NCBI GenBank assembly: GCA_010909165.1
Contig: MU008159.1
Location: 1,922,001 to 1,986,000, forward strand
Length of the DNA: 64,000 nt
Direction of reading: 5' to 3'
Source: Anthoceros angustus
Taxonomy: Eukaryota > Streptophyta > Anthocerotopsida > Anthocerotales > Anthocerotaceae
This document shows positions 11,901 through 23,800 of this stretch, in pieces; position 1 is the stretch's first letter, and the number at the start of each line of letters is the position of its first letter. The translations under genes were made by a program, and so were the position numbers. The notes below the pieces were generated by a model, which saw nothing but the letters and a program-made list of their open reading frames with translations, searched no databases and had not been told where the DNA came from.

Positions 11901-12345
11901 ACCCTTGCTTTTTTCCAGGTCCAGAAGGCCCAGTAGGTTTTCTTTTAGGAGCCATCTGCAAAGCCAAAAAAGAATTAGAGTGGACAAGGAACACAACCAT
12001 CCTAAAGGAGAACTTCACAAACAAAATCAAAACCAAAAAAACACTTACGTGGTGTTCGAACTTCCAAAACGAACTTCCTCAAGGGTCTAACAGATGATTA
12101 TAAAACAATCCAAGACAAAGAGAGGGGTGTGGGGGACATGGCACAGAACATTCATTGAATCTACACATTGTTAAATTTAGTGATCCTTTCCACTTTATGT
12201 TAGTGAGAGAAGAGCACTCCTTTCCCAAAAATACCCACATACTTCCTGTAATTAGACCTATTTGCCAAATAATAAGAAACACAAAAAAACTGTTAGCCCC
12301 AGCAGACAAACAGCACCACAGACAACATCGAACATTCAATCGTGA
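8990..12345 (-). pseudogene. Tyrosine recombinase-like gene, left copy (disrupted)
   Basis: This is the reverse-oriented copy of the gene at 27480-30960. In reading order: an exon near 12250-12070 (LTNxKWKGSxNLT), an exon opening with an ATG at 11955-11953 after a TTTGCAG acceptor, charged and acidic exons to about 11100, then recombinase exons. The clearest are 9784-10020 and 9531-9716, joined by a 67-bp GT-AG intron whose position is shared with the other copy. They encode a segment ending in SIQRLITQDQM and then KGMLSRFMKTM...YYTNKS, which resembles the catalytic half of Crypton/ZMYM-type tyrosine recombinases. An internal 519-bp tandem duplication lies at 10064-11100. Frames shift repeatedly, many times at CAG/CTG sites, and the acceptor before the nucleophile-tyrosine exon reads TTTGCG at 9458-9464 where the other copy has TTTGCAG. 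It may be less broken than it looks if those shifts are sequencing artefacts. Confidence 0.5.
10064..11100. repeat. 519-bp tandem duplication inside the left recombinase copy
   Basis: The segment from about 10064 is repeated from about 10583, both in the same orientation and including the exon that reads GEVDFDD on the minus strand. The copies differ mainly at CTG/CAG sites: CGCCTGAATC against CGCCGAATC, GAGCAGGTTA against GAGCGGTTA, CACCTGCAAA against CACCGCAAA. Confidence 0.85.
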
Positions 12346-13036
12346 CTAATCAAGCAAGAAGAGGTTATCCTGATTCACAGACAGACCAGAATCAGAACGT
12401 TGGCAGGCCAACCCTTCACACGATGAACAGTGAAGCCTACACACAAAAATTTCAGAATTAAATAACTTATAAGTGGTACCAAAGCAAACTCTTACCACAG
12501 CAGCAACCAAACAATGACGAAAATGACAAAGACCATCAGGTCAATACATACAGTAATCATACCATATCAAGGATAACACCATAAACAAAACTTCAACCGT
12601 CCAGACCAAAGCTTGTCCAGAAGAAAGCTTGTCTGCACCAAGGCGAAAACCAATAAGAAAGAAAGCACGTTTTGCAGACTGACAAAACAAACAAACGATA
12701 CAGAATTATAACAGGTCGCTGTCATGCAGCAGGCTGAAAAAGTAAACCACAGGACAAATGTAAACTCAAGTCACAGTTTGCACAGACTGTTAACCAACAC
12801 TCTCTTACATTAAAAAATCTTGCGGCCAATTACTTCCTGCGTCTCAGACAAGAATACAAAACAATTAAAAAATGCTGCTCAACATAAAGAACAATGCAAG
12901 GTACTGAAAACAAGATAACTGATAGCATTTTTCATTAGCAACATATGCGTAAAGCCAGAGTAACAAAATGACACAAAAGACGTTTCCTGACGTACCAAAC
13001 AAGGTCCCAAACTGTGTCCGCCACTACATTTGAAAC
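12346..13036 (-). repeat. A-rich leader segment shared with 31590-31930
   Basis: This stretch precedes the left recombinase copy on the minus strand. It matches about 31590-31930 in the same orientation (shared landmarks: ACAAAACAAACAA, CAACATATGCGTAAAG, TGACACAAAAGAC). It is A-rich on + and therefore T-rich on the strand of the gene, like the array at 20.9-27.2 kb. I see no coding in it, and its position suggests a transcribed leader. Confidence 0.5.
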
Positions 13037-13140
13037 CTTGTATTAGGGAACGGACGCTCGAAGGGGCGTCACGGCCGAGAACGGTCGAGGCCGTTAGGCG
13101 AGACCGTTCTCGCGCCCGATGGCGTTGGTTCCCCGGCCGG
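13037..13140 (-). repeat. GC-rich segment, inverted copy of 38.88-38.95 kb
   Basis: The sequence reading TTAGGGAACGGACG then ACGGCCGAGAA is the reverse complement of the GC-rich block at about 38880-38950 and 40345-40405. It ends the A-rich leader abruptly and may be a fragment of a different element or a rearrangement joint. Confidence 0.6.
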
Positions 13141-13499
13141 CGGTAGAGGCGCCAGCGCCTACCACTCGACTTGAGGCCAAGGCGGTGGCCAGTATCTTGC
13201 TTTTAGAATTGTTGCCTTGTGCAACCACTTTAAAAGTCTTTTTCTCTCTCTTTCCAGTTTTCACTTTCGCGGAGTTTTCACTTTCACTTTGTTCGTTTGC
13301 CTTTTCAGTTTTGGGTTTATCTTTCTAACTTTCTTCTTGGCGTTGAAGGGGTGTACACCGCGATTTCGGATGCTCATCTTGAGAATAATACTTCTTTCTT
13401 TGTTCATTATACGGTCCGGATAGAAAGTTAATCATTTGAAAATTTCGTCAAGCAGGAATATTTGCGAGGCAATGGTAAATGTAGATATCGTACATATTA

Positions 13500-15028
13500 A
13501 ATTTCACCTGTAAATATGATATACTAACCTCAAATAGTGCAAACAACTCCTTTTGATTCTTGATAACTACAAACAAAAAAGCGGTTAATATTTTACCTCC
13601 ATTTCAAGTCGAAGAAGATCTTGCTCGGTAAATACCTTTCTCACTAATGTGAGGCAATGGCTGTGAAGATTTCCCACACTACGGAAATGTGATTGGACGT
13701 TCTGCAAAGAGTATCAATGTTAGAATTTGCATATTTGGTAAATACGAATATTAATATTTTCCTTGTTTACATACAGAAATTGTTACAGAACTAACCTTTT
13801 GAATGTTTTTTGTAGTTTGGATCTTCCATCAGAGTCAACAAGTCGTGGTTTTAGCTCCTTATTTTCAATGGCTCGATATTTCTACATTACCAAAACACAA
13901 ATTTCATTAGTACTACATAAACCGATTCAAATAAACTATACTAAAACAATATAAACCGATAACACTTACTTTTGGATCTCCATGTCTTGCTCTAGGGTTG
14001 TCGACCCATCTTCATTGCGGTGCTGGATCTTTGAGGCTATGTTCCCAAATGGGAACATATCTATTTTAAAATCTTGGAAGACTTGTGGATAAAGTTATCC
14101 ATCCATTTTCCAAAATCGGCAAATTCTTCGATGGTCCATACGTTGGTGCATTATCTTGACTCGTCTTTTTCCTCTTTTGTCCTTTGAAAAAGCAGTGTTA
14201 TAAGTTATATACTACTTACAAATATACTAATTATTAATTACAAACATACAATAGCAATTACGATGAGAGATACATGTTGTTGATTTTGTCATCCATTGCT
14301 TCAATTTTCTCCTTAATTTCCTTAGTGCAGCAACTTGTTGTTGATTTTGTCCATTGCTTCAATTTTCTCCTTAATTTCCTTAGCTGCAGCAACTTGTTGA
14401 CACTGTAAACAAAGACATTAGTATTTATTACTGTAAACAAATACATATAATCTGAGTGTTAGTTGTTTACCTCCAAAATCGGAATTGAGATCATGTCCAT
14501 TAAACCTCCGGACCCGAGTCATTGTTTCCAACTCTAATTGAGTTGTTGAGATTCTTCTTAATATCCTGTAACCATATACAACTAAAGTGAGTTGCGAACC
14601 AAGTCTTTACCTTTTTAATTTTTTCCAATTGGCGGGCACGCAAAGGGCTGCAAGTCCTTTTGTCCATTGATGTGAACATAGTGTGCTCGTTAATCTTGTA
14701 TCAAAGATATCGAGTTAGAAATGTTCACGGAGATTCAATTATTAATTGAAATGTATTACCTTTCTCAACTATCTTCGTATCTCAATGAGAGGATTTGAAC
14801 TTCAGCCTGTCATCATATCCTGGATCCCCATGGGTGGGAACATTGTTGTTTGATCGCCAGCTGTTAAGGTTTGTTGGGTCTTTACTATTGTCTTCACTTT
14901 CTGGAAAAATAGTCATTTCAGCCATGAATTCATCAACCAGAAAATGGATTTGGCGACTGTAGGCAGAAATGATCATTACCTTCTTGGATGTCGACCATTT
15001 CATCGTTGCTCTCATTCTCGGATGCCAT
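13500..15028 (-). pseudogene. Intron-containing transposon gene of unknown function
   Basis: A gene-like structure reads leftward. The ATG is at 15028-15026, exon 1 (14980-15028) encodes MASENESNDEMVDIQE, a donor GTAATG follows, and exon 2 (14760-14900) begins after a TTTTTCCAG acceptor and encodes an acidic segment (ESEDNSKDPTNLN). Further short exons bounded by GTAA donors run through AT-rich introns to about 13500. They include one that reads SHQWTKGLAALCVPANWKK, one with AKEIKEKIEAMDKINN tandemly duplicated (66 bp, 14270-14400), and ones reading EEFADFGKWMDNF and GNLHSHCLTLVRKVFTEQD. I do not recognise the family; an accessory or transposase gene of a DNA transposon is a guess. Small frameshifts break it. 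Confidence 0.4.
14270..14400 (-). repeat. 66-bp exonic tandem duplication
   Basis: Two head-to-tail copies encode the same Lys/Glu-rich helix (AKEIKEKIEAMD) on the minus strand. They differ by a CTG present in one copy only and by a three-base insertion. Confidence 0.8.
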
Positions 15029-16553
15029 TCTGCAATAAAAGCAACGGTCAGGCCAATGAATAACTTGAACTTTTGAAAAATGCACGGTGCTTGCGGCTCT
15101 TGCGCATTTATGCACAGTGCGGCATGTTGCATGCCGCGTACTTTCAGCTGATAAAATATACTACGGCAACACAAAGGCCGGATATGACTTACGCTCAAGC
15201 TGGTTTTGCATGCGTCTCGTTAAGATATTCGACATGCAATTTCGACCCAGCGAATAGTTAGGAAAAACCGGTTAGAAATAAAATATGTTTATGGACTTTT
15301 GAACCGTGAGTGATCCAATATCAAAGCTGCAGCGATGCATGCCACCGCTTAACGGCATGTTGCGGCATGCCTATAAATACTCGGCAGTTGACTCGACAAG
15401 TTGTTATCACGGATCCCCATGGGTGGGAACATTGTTGTTTGATCGCGTTAAGGTTTGTTGGGTCTTTACTATTGTCTTCGCTACGGAAAATAGTCATTTT
15501 AGCCATGGATTCATCAACAAAATGGATTTGGTATGGCGAAATGATCATTACCTTCTTGGATGTCGACCATTTCATCGTTGCTCTCATTCTCGGATGCCAT
15601 TACGCAATAAAAGCAGTCGGGCCAATGAATAACTTGAACTTTTGAAAAATGCACGGTGCTTGCGGCTCTTGCGCATTTATGCACAGTGCGGCATGTTGCA
15701 TGCCGCGTACTTTCAGCTGATAAAATATACTACGGCAACACAAAGGCCGGATATGACTTACGCTCAAGCTGGTTTTGCATGCGTCTCGTTAAGATATTCG
15801 ACATGCAATTTCGACCCAGCGAATAGTTAGGAAAAACCGGTTAGAAATAAAATATGTTTATGGACTTTTGAACCGTGAGTGATCCAATATCAAAGCTGCA
15901 GCGATGCATGCCACCGCTTAACGGCATGTTGCGGCATGCCTATAAATACTCGGCAGTTGACTCGACAAGTTGTTATCACGGATCCCCATGGGTGGGAACA
16001 TTGTTGTTTGATCGCGTTAAGGTTTGTTGGGTCTTTACTATTGTCTTCACTTTACGGAAAATAGTCATTTTAGCCATGGATTCATCAACAAAATGGATTT
16101 GGTATGGCGAAATGATCATTACCTTCTTGGATGTCGACCATTTCATCGTTGCTCTCATTCTCGGATGCCATTCAATAAAAGCATCGAGCCAATGAATAAC
16201 TTGAACTTTTGAAAAATGCAGTGCTTGCGACTCTTCATGCGGCATGTTGCGGCATGTTGCGGCATGTTGTGCATGCGCGTACTTTCAGCTGATAAAATAT
16301 ACTACGGCAACACAAAAGGTGGATATGACTTACGCTCAAGCGGCAGCGCGTCTCGTTAAGATATTACGGACATGCAATTTCACTTCCAGCGAATAGTTAG
16401 GAAAAACCGGTTAGAAATAAAATATGTTTATGGACTTTTGAACTTCGGTGATCCAATATCAAGAAAGCTGCGAGCGATGCATGCCACCGCTTAACGGCGC
16501 ATGTTAAGCATGCCTATAAATACTCATAAAGTTGACTCGACAAGTTGTTGTCA
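14820..16553. repeat. 569-bp tandem repeat, three copies, carrying a promoter and the 5' end of a gene
   Basis: Copies run approximately 14820-15411, 15412-15980 and 15981-16553, the second and third starting at the same GGATCCCCATGGGTGGG landmark. Positions 15073-15261 and 15642-15830 translate identically, so the first two copies agree closely there. Each carries the first exons of the gene at 13500-15028 (minus strand) and, on the plus strand, a CCTATAAATAC TATA box (15370, 15940 and 16512), giving a divergent promoter unit. Copies two and three have lost the CAG acceptor of exon 2. Confidence 0.9.
15369..15379 (+). promoter_or_regulatory. TATA box in the tandem promoter unit
   Basis: CTATAAATAC follows a GGCATGC palindrome. 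The same context recurs at about 15940, 16512 and 18537 on +, and in reverse orientation near 35206. Confidence 0.4.
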
Positions 16554-17760
16554 CGCAGATGCGATGTTGACTCAAACATTGCTGAATGACCACGCGACTC
16601 TAGCTACATTTTGAACACGAGGTTTAAGACAATGCCTAAGGAAAGGATTTCATTTGCATGCGCGACCTCTATAGGTTGAGGCAGAGCGTTAGGCTGCGAT
16701 CTCTTGCATGCATGTGCTGCCTGCGGCGTCAGTCACTCTTGAGCGGGTTACGTCCGGATTGATTAAGCGAGATTAAGCGAGAATAAAGAGGCAGTTAAGC
16801 GAGAAGCGTCAAGCGGATCGGAGAACTATCGAAGACTTGTTAGCGTTTCTTGGTCGTGAGCGCGACTTTTGAAAGCGAGCAGCGTAGAAAGATAAGTTCG
16901 CTACATGGGCTTATTACGTTCGATGTCTTCTTCGTTGGACTCGTAGCGGTCTCGAGGTTTTCTGCGCAACATTCAAGGTAAGAAAGCGGTTTTGCAAGCA
17001 AACTTACAGCGATAACGGCTATTCAGCAAAGGCGGAGGCAAGAGTGCGCGAGACGGGTGTTAGCGAGGCCGCAACAAAGAATAAAAGACGCGACACGACG
17101 TAAGAGTGTTTGACGTCGTACCAGGAGGCGAGACCTCTTGTTGTCTCCTTGGCGGTGGCGGGCTTAGCGGGGGCCGGTGAGTGGAAAGCCGTCGGCGGGA
17201 AAATCTGCACACTAAGTTCTTGCACGGAGCCCAACTCTTCGCCAAGTTCGGAACCTTCGCGTTGTGGTATCCTGCGGTGAGTCAACAAAAGCGAGCATAG
17301 GCACAAAGGCAAAGGCGACAAACAATTTCAAAGGCAAAACAAACTCACGGCGGTAGTTTCTCACCTTCTTGCAATCGCACGTCTTACGCGCGTGCTCTTC
17401 ACCTCGAGGGCCACGATGATGAGGTATGGCACGTCGCAGAACCAAGGCGGAGGAAGCCAAGCGGTGGGCGGTGTTTGATCGAGGCGGGCGTTCGGGCTCG
17501 GGAGGCAAAACTTCGCTATTCACTGAAGAAAGGCGCTGGCGGCGTGGTGGCGTAGGCGTTCATAGGTGGCGGCCTTGCTGCGAGGTGAGCAAGGGCGTAG
17601 ATAAGAGAAAAAGGCACAGCCGTGGTGGGCGGTAGGCGAGGTAGGAGCGGAACCCGGCGGCTGGCGGGCGATGGAACCAGCGTAAGAGGCAGGCGGGGGC
17701 GAGAGTGACACGGCGGCGTGCTAGGGCGTGAAGAGCCCTAGCGTGGTGGGCGGTGAAAGT
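16554..17760. repeat. 1.2-kb repeat, first copy (partner 18590-19870)
   Basis: Begins GATGCGATGTTGACTC and ends near a GGGCGGTGAAAGTGAG junction. It is repeated at 18590-19870 with many short indels. It contains a CAAG/GTAAGA donor at about 16976-16983 and reverse complements of the 207-233 bp repeats at 33.87 kb. The frames are spurious. Confidence 0.8.
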
Positions 17761-18589
17761 GAGTTGCGATCGTTGTATATCCCTGAAAAGTTGCGAACCA
17801 AGTCTTTACCTTTTAATTTTTTCCGGCACGGCAAAGGAGCAAGTCCTTTTGTCCATTGATGTGAACATAGTGTGCTCCGTTAGCATCTGTATCAAAGATA
17901 TCGAGTTAGAAATGTTCACGGAGATTCAATTGCTTAATTGAAATGTATTACCTTTCTCAACTATCTTCGTATCTCAATGAGAGGATTTCAACTTCACTGT
18001 CATCATATCCTCGGATCCCCATGGGTGGGAACATTGTTGTTTGATCGCCAAATTAAGGTTTGTTGGGTCTTTACTATTGTCTTCACTTTGAAAATCAAAT
18101 GAATTCATCAACGGAAAATGGATTTGGCGTAAATGATCATTACCTTCTTGGATGTCGACCATTTCATCGCTTGCTCTCATTCTCGGATGCCATTCTCGCA
18201 ATAAAAGCAGCCAATGAATAACTTGAACTTTTGAAAAATGCACGGGTTTGCGATCCTGCAGGCAGTTATTCGTGCATGTTCTGCATGCCGCATTTCAGCT
18301 GATAAAATATACGGCAACACAAAGACTGGATATGACTTACGCTCAAACTGGTTTTCGCATGCGTCTCCGTTAAGATATTCTGGACATGCAATTTCAGCTT
18401 CCAACGAATAGTTAGGAAAAACCCGGTTAGAAATAAAATATGTTTATGGACTTTTGAACTTCGTCAGAGTGATCCAATATCAAGAAAGCTGCGACGCCGA
18501 TGCATGCCACCGCTTAACGGCGCATGTTGCGGCATGCCTATAAATACCTCGGCATAAAGTTGACTCTGACAAGTTGTTGTCACGGACGC
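17761..18589. repeat. Fourth, diverged copy of the promoter/5'-exon unit
   Basis: Matches 14590-15400 with an offset of about 3.2 kb, including the DEMVDIQE exon on the minus strand and the CCTATAAATACC TATA box on + at about 18537. Many CAG/CTG sites of the first copy are replaced or missing. Confidence 0.8.
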
Positions 18590-19870
18590 GATGTTGACTC
18601 TGAAACATTGCTGAATGACCAATGCTGACTCTAGCTACATTTTGAACCTGAGGTTTAAAGACAACTGTATGCCTAAGGAAAGGATTTCATTTGCATGCAT
18701 GCGACCTCTATAGGTTGAGAAAAGGCCGCATGCCTCATGCATTTGCACGCGGAGTCACTCATCGAACGGGTTACGCCCCGGACGATTAACCGAGATTAAG
18801 CGATTAAGCGAGAATAAAGAGGCAGTTAAGCGAGTATAAGCGTCAAGCGGATCGAGAACTATCGAAGACTTGTTAGCGATCGTCGTAGCGTGGCGACTTT
18901 TGAAAACGGAAACGAAACTGTAGAAAGATAAGTTCGCTACCTGTAGGCTTGTTACCGTTCCCGATGTCTTCTTGCAGCGCTGGACTCTGAAGGGGCTGTG
19001 TGCAGAGGTGTCTCTGAGATTTTCTGCAGCAACATTCAAGGTAAGAAAGACAGTTTTTGCAAGCAAACTTACAGCAACGATAACAGGCTATTCACGAGCA
19101 AAGACTGGAGGCAAGAGTGCGCGAGACAGCCGGGTGTTAGCGAGGCCGCAACAAAAGAATAAAAGACGCGACACGACGTAAGAGTGTTTGACGTCGTACC
19201 CACGGAGGACGCCAAGGCGAGACCTCTTGTTGTCTCCTTGGCGGTGGCAGGAGCTAGGCTTAAGCAGGACCGGTGAGTGGAAACCGAAGCCCGTCGAGCG
19301 GGAAAATCTGCGGCACACTAAGTTCCTGCACGGAGCCCAACTCTTCTGCCAAGTTCCGGAACCTTCGCGTTGTGAGGTATCCCTGCGGTAAACAGTCAAC
19401 AAAACATGAGCATAGGCACAAAGACGACAAACAATTTCAAAGGCAAAACAAACTCACGGCGGTAGTTTTCTCACCTTCTTGCTAATCGCCGTCAGAACGT
19501 GCTCTTCACCTCGAGGTTAGCCACCAATGATGATGAGGTAAGAGTCACTGAACCAAGGAAGCCAAGCAGTCGGGCGGTGTTTGATCCGAGGTGACGCTCG
19601 GGCTGAAGGCACAAAGGCAAAACTCGCTATTCACTGAAGAAAGCGGCTGGCGGCGTGGTGGGCGTAGGGCGTTCATAGGTGAAGAGGGCCTTCTGCGAGG
19701 TGAGCAATGGACGAGATAAGAGAAAAGGAGGCTGCCCGTGGTGCGGTAGGCGAGGTAACCGCACTGGGGACGATGGAACACGCGAAGAGGAAAGAGGGGT
19801 CAGAGGGCGAGAGTGACACTGGCGGCGTGCTAGGGAAGGTGGCGGGAGCAAACGTGGTGTGCAAAGTTCC
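18590..19870. repeat. 1.2-kb repeat, second copy
   Basis: Direct repeat of 16554-17760. This copy keeps more CAG/CTG sites (ACTCTGAAACATT against ACTCAAACATT). The CAAG/GTAAGA donor is at about 19039-19045. Confidence 0.8.
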
Positions 19871-20860
19871 GAGGCGTGAGTGCTCCTTAAATAGACTTGA
19901 ATTAGGGTTCCAGATGCTTCGAAGAGCCTGTGTGCGTGGCAGGTGTTCATTGGCCAGCAGGTTCGTTTTACGCCCTGCCGTTAAGAGGTTCGGAAACAAG
20001 GTTAGGTGTTGCATGGCTAGGTTTGGAACAAGGTGACTAGGTTCGGTTGAGGAGGGCGCCGGCGGCCAACGAATGGCGATCCTAGGTTGGTTTGGTGTCC
20101 GGCTCGGTAGGGTAGGTTTGGTATTTTCAAATCTGGTTCGGTAGAGAGAGAGTGGCGGCGCCGACAGAGTGAGAAGGGTTAGGGTTTGGTGGCCTATATA
20201 AACGGGTTCACGGACATCTTTGGTCTTTTTGCTGGTGCGTTTTCGGGGGCCGGGGACCTTCCAGCTGCGTCTTTACTCCCTCGCTTCCGGCTGCGTCTCT
20301 CTGCATCTCCGCTCCCTCTACTCCCCTCTTTTCTCTATGTCCCTACGCACACGGCATTTCACGTCCGATTTCCAAGGTTGTTTTACAGTTTCAAGTTTCA
20401 TTCAGTCTGGCTTTTGTCCGAGGGCCAAGGCGTTTGGTTTCTCACTTGTTGCGGTCCAGGCCAAGGTGTCTTTCTCTGCGATGCTTTGTAAGGTCCAACT
20501 CCTAGCACTCCCTTTTTAGTTCCTTAGCGCTTCTTGTCTTTGTTTTTCTTTGTGTGTTGCATCATGTGGGTGATTCTTCGTCTTGTTAGCTTGAGACGTC
20601 TTCTATAGTTGGTGTCCGGCTCGGTAGGGTAGGTTTGGTATTTTCTGGTTGAGAGAGTGGCGGCGTGGTGAGAGTTAGGGTTTGGTGGCCTATATAAAGC
20701 GGGTTCACGGACTCTTTGGTCTTTTCTGTTTTGGGGCCGGGACCTTCCATGCGTCTTTACTCCCTCTTCAGCTGCGTCTCTCCTCCCTCTACTCCCTCTT
20801 TCTCTATGTCCCTCGCACACGTTTCCGTCCGATTTCCAAGGTTGTTTCTGATTTCAAGTT
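19871..20860 (+). promoter_or_regulatory. Duplicated promoter and leader start of the large element
   Basis: The pattern GAGAGxGTGGCGGCG, then GTTAGGGTTTGGTGGCCTATATAAA, then a pyrimidine-rich leader with CTCCCTCTACTCC occurs at about 20140-20400 and again at about 20640-20860. The TATA boxes are at 20195-20203 and 20691-20698. The GGTTAGGGTTT just upstream is a telo-box (AAACCCTAA), a known plant promoter element. The same cassette is present in reverse at 33230-33310. Confidence 0.6.
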
Positions 20861-23800
20861 TCATTGATCGGCTTTTGTCCAGGCCAAGGCGTTTGGTTTC
20901 TCACTTGTTGTTGCGGTCCAGGCCAAGGTGCCTTGTCGTTGTTCCTTAGCGCTTCTTGTAAAGCCCGCTCTAATCCCTGTTTTTAGTTCCTTAGCGCTTC
21001 TTGTCTTTAATGCGTTCTTTTCCGCCTCTTGTGGTGTTGCATCATGTAGGGTGATTTTCGTCTTGTTAGCTTGCGGTCTTCTAGTTGGTCGAGTCCTTTC
21101 AAGGTTTTTGTTGATGTGCTTCACGGCCGAGGAGTTGGTTTCGTTGTTCCTTTGTGGTGTCTTTTTATGTTTCGCTTTATGCTTTCGTCCGAAGGCCAAG
21201 GTCTTCTTTGTTTTGTTTCTTTCATTGTTGTTTTGTTCGAGGGCCAAGGTTTTTGTTTTGTTTTTGTCGGCCAAGGTGTCTTATCGTCACCCGTCATGCG
21301 TTTGACTATAATTGTTTTCACTTTTCGTTGTTCTCACTTGCCTCCCCTTGTTATCTGCGTTGCTTCGTTCTTTGTGTGCTTACATGTCTGTTTCTCTTGT
21401 GTTCCCATCTTTCTCTTGTTGGCTTATGTTTTGTAGCTCATCATCACTTCACGTTGTCTTGTGTGAGTCTTTGTTTTGTGCGCTTTGTGTTGTTGTTGTT
21501 TTGTGGCGATCTTGAGCTTGTTTCTTGTGGTATTTGGCCTCACATGTTAATGTGTTTTTGCTTATTCGTTGTCGTCGTTATCTTACGTTCAAGGCCTTTC
21601 CATTGTCTTGATTGTGTAATATCTTGTTGCTTTTGTCTTGTGTTTTCATCTCTGTTTTGATTTTCTCTATATGCTATGTTTTAAATGGATCATGTTGTTT
21701 TTCGCTTGGTGTTTATCTTGTCTAGCTCCGTTTCATTGATCGGCTTTTGTCCAGGCCAAGGCGTTTGGTTTCTCACTTGTTGTTGCGGTCCAGGCCAAGG
21801 TGCTTTGCTCTAGGCGCTTCTTGTAAAGCCCGCTCTAATCCCTGTTTTTAGTTCCTTAGCGCTTCTTGTCTTTAATGCGTTCTTTTCCGCCTCTTGTGGT
21901 GTTGCATCATGTAGGGTGATTTTCGTCTTGTTAGCTTGCGGTCTTCTAGTTGGTCGAGTCCTTTCAAGGTTTTTGTTGATGTGCTTTTCGGCCGAGGAGT
22001 TGGTTTCGTTGTTCCTTTGTGGTGTCTTTTTATGTTTCGCTTTATGCTTTCGTCCGAAGGCCAAGGTCTTCTTTGTTTTTGTTTCTTTCATTGTTGTTTT
22101 GTTCGAGGCCAAGGTTTTTGCTTTTTGTTTTTGTCGGCCAAGGTGTCTTATCGTCACCCGTCATGCGTTTGACTATAATTGTTTTTCACTTTTCGTTGTT
22201 CTCACTTGCCTCCCCTTGTTATCTGCGTTGCTTCGTTCTTTGTGTGCTTACATGTCTGTTTCTCTTGTGTTCCCATCTTTCTCTTGTTGGCTTATGTTTT
22301 TGTAGCTCATCATCACTTCACGTTGTCTTGTGTGAGTCTTTGTTTTTGTGCGCTTTGTGTTGTTGTTGTTTTGTGGCGATCTTGAGCTTGTTCTTGTGGT
22401 ATTTGGCCTCACATGTTAATGTGTTTTTGCTTATTCGTTGTTCTTGTTATCTTGTTCAAGGCCTTTCCATTGTCTTGATTGTGTAATATCTTGTTGCTTT
22501 TGTCTTGTGTTTTCATCTCTGTTTTGATTTTCTCTATATGCTATGTTTTAAATGGATCATGTTGTTTTTCGCTTGGTGTTTATCTTGTCTAGCTCCGTTT
22601 CATTGATCGGCTTTTGTCCAGGCCAAGGCGTTTGGTTTCTCACTTGTTGTTGCGGTCCAGGCCAAGGTGTCTTTTCTTTGTCAGGCGCTTCTTGTAAAGC
22701 CCGCTCTAATCCCTGTTTTTAGTTCCTTAGCGCTTCTTGTCTTTAATGCGTTCTTTTCCGCCTCTTGTGGTGTTTGCATCATGTAGGGTGATTTTCGTCT
22801 TGTTAGCTTGCGGTCTTCTAGTTGGTCGAGTCCTTTCAAGGTTTTTGTTGATGTGCTTTTCGGCCGAGGAGTTGGTTTCGTTGTTCTGTTCCTTGGTGTC
22901 TTTCCTTATGTTTCGCTTTATGCTTTTCGCCAAGGTCTTCTTTGTGTTTTCAAGGTTTCTTTCATTGTTGTTTTGTTTTGGGGCCAAGGTTTTTGTTTGT
23001 TCTTCTTTGTGTTTTCAAGGTTTTTGTTTTTCTTTGTCATCGTTTATAATTGTTTTTCACTGTTTTGTTCTCACTTGCCTCCCCTTGTTATCTGCGCACT
23101 TTTCTTTGTGTGCTTGTCTTTATCATTTTCTCGCGTGTTTTCATCTTTCTCTTACATTGGTTTATGTTTTGTTTTCATCATCACTTCCACGTTGTCTTGT
23201 GTTTTCAAGGTTTTTGTTGCGCTTTGTGTGAACATGTTGTTTTTGTGATCTTGACCCGATTCTTGTTTTTGTGGTATTTGGCCTCATGTTAATGTGTTTT
23301 GCTTATTCGTTGTCGTCGTTATCTTACGTTCAAGGCCTTTGCGTGAAGTCTGATAGCCAGTGTAATATCTTGTCGTCTCTTTTTTTGTCTTTGTTTTTCT
23401 TGATTTTTCTATATATGCTATGTTTAAATGGATCATGTTGTTTTTCGCTTGTTATCTTGTCTAGCTCACGTGTCATTGGTGTTTATCATGACTAGTTATC
23501 TTTGTGTGTTTTGATTCTATCTTTTATCTCCATTCTTCTTTGTTCTTCTTTGTGTATGCTTGTCTTTGTTATCTCTACGTCTGAAGGCATCAGCGTTGCG
23601 TTACGACTTCGATTGTTGTGTGAAGGCCAAGGTGTCTTGTCGTCACTTGTCATCGTTTCGACTATAATTGTTTTGCTTTTCGTTGTTCTCACTTGCCTCC
23701 CCTTGTTTTTCTGCAGCGTGTTCGTTCTTTGTATTTCTGTTTTTCTTTTCTGCTTGTGTTCATCTTTCTCTTCTGTTGGCTTATGTTTTTGCTCATCATC

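Noticed and set aside
14820-16553. CRISPR-like or satellite centromere array
   Set aside because: Units are 569 bp, contain exons and a TATA box, and number only three plus one diverged copy.
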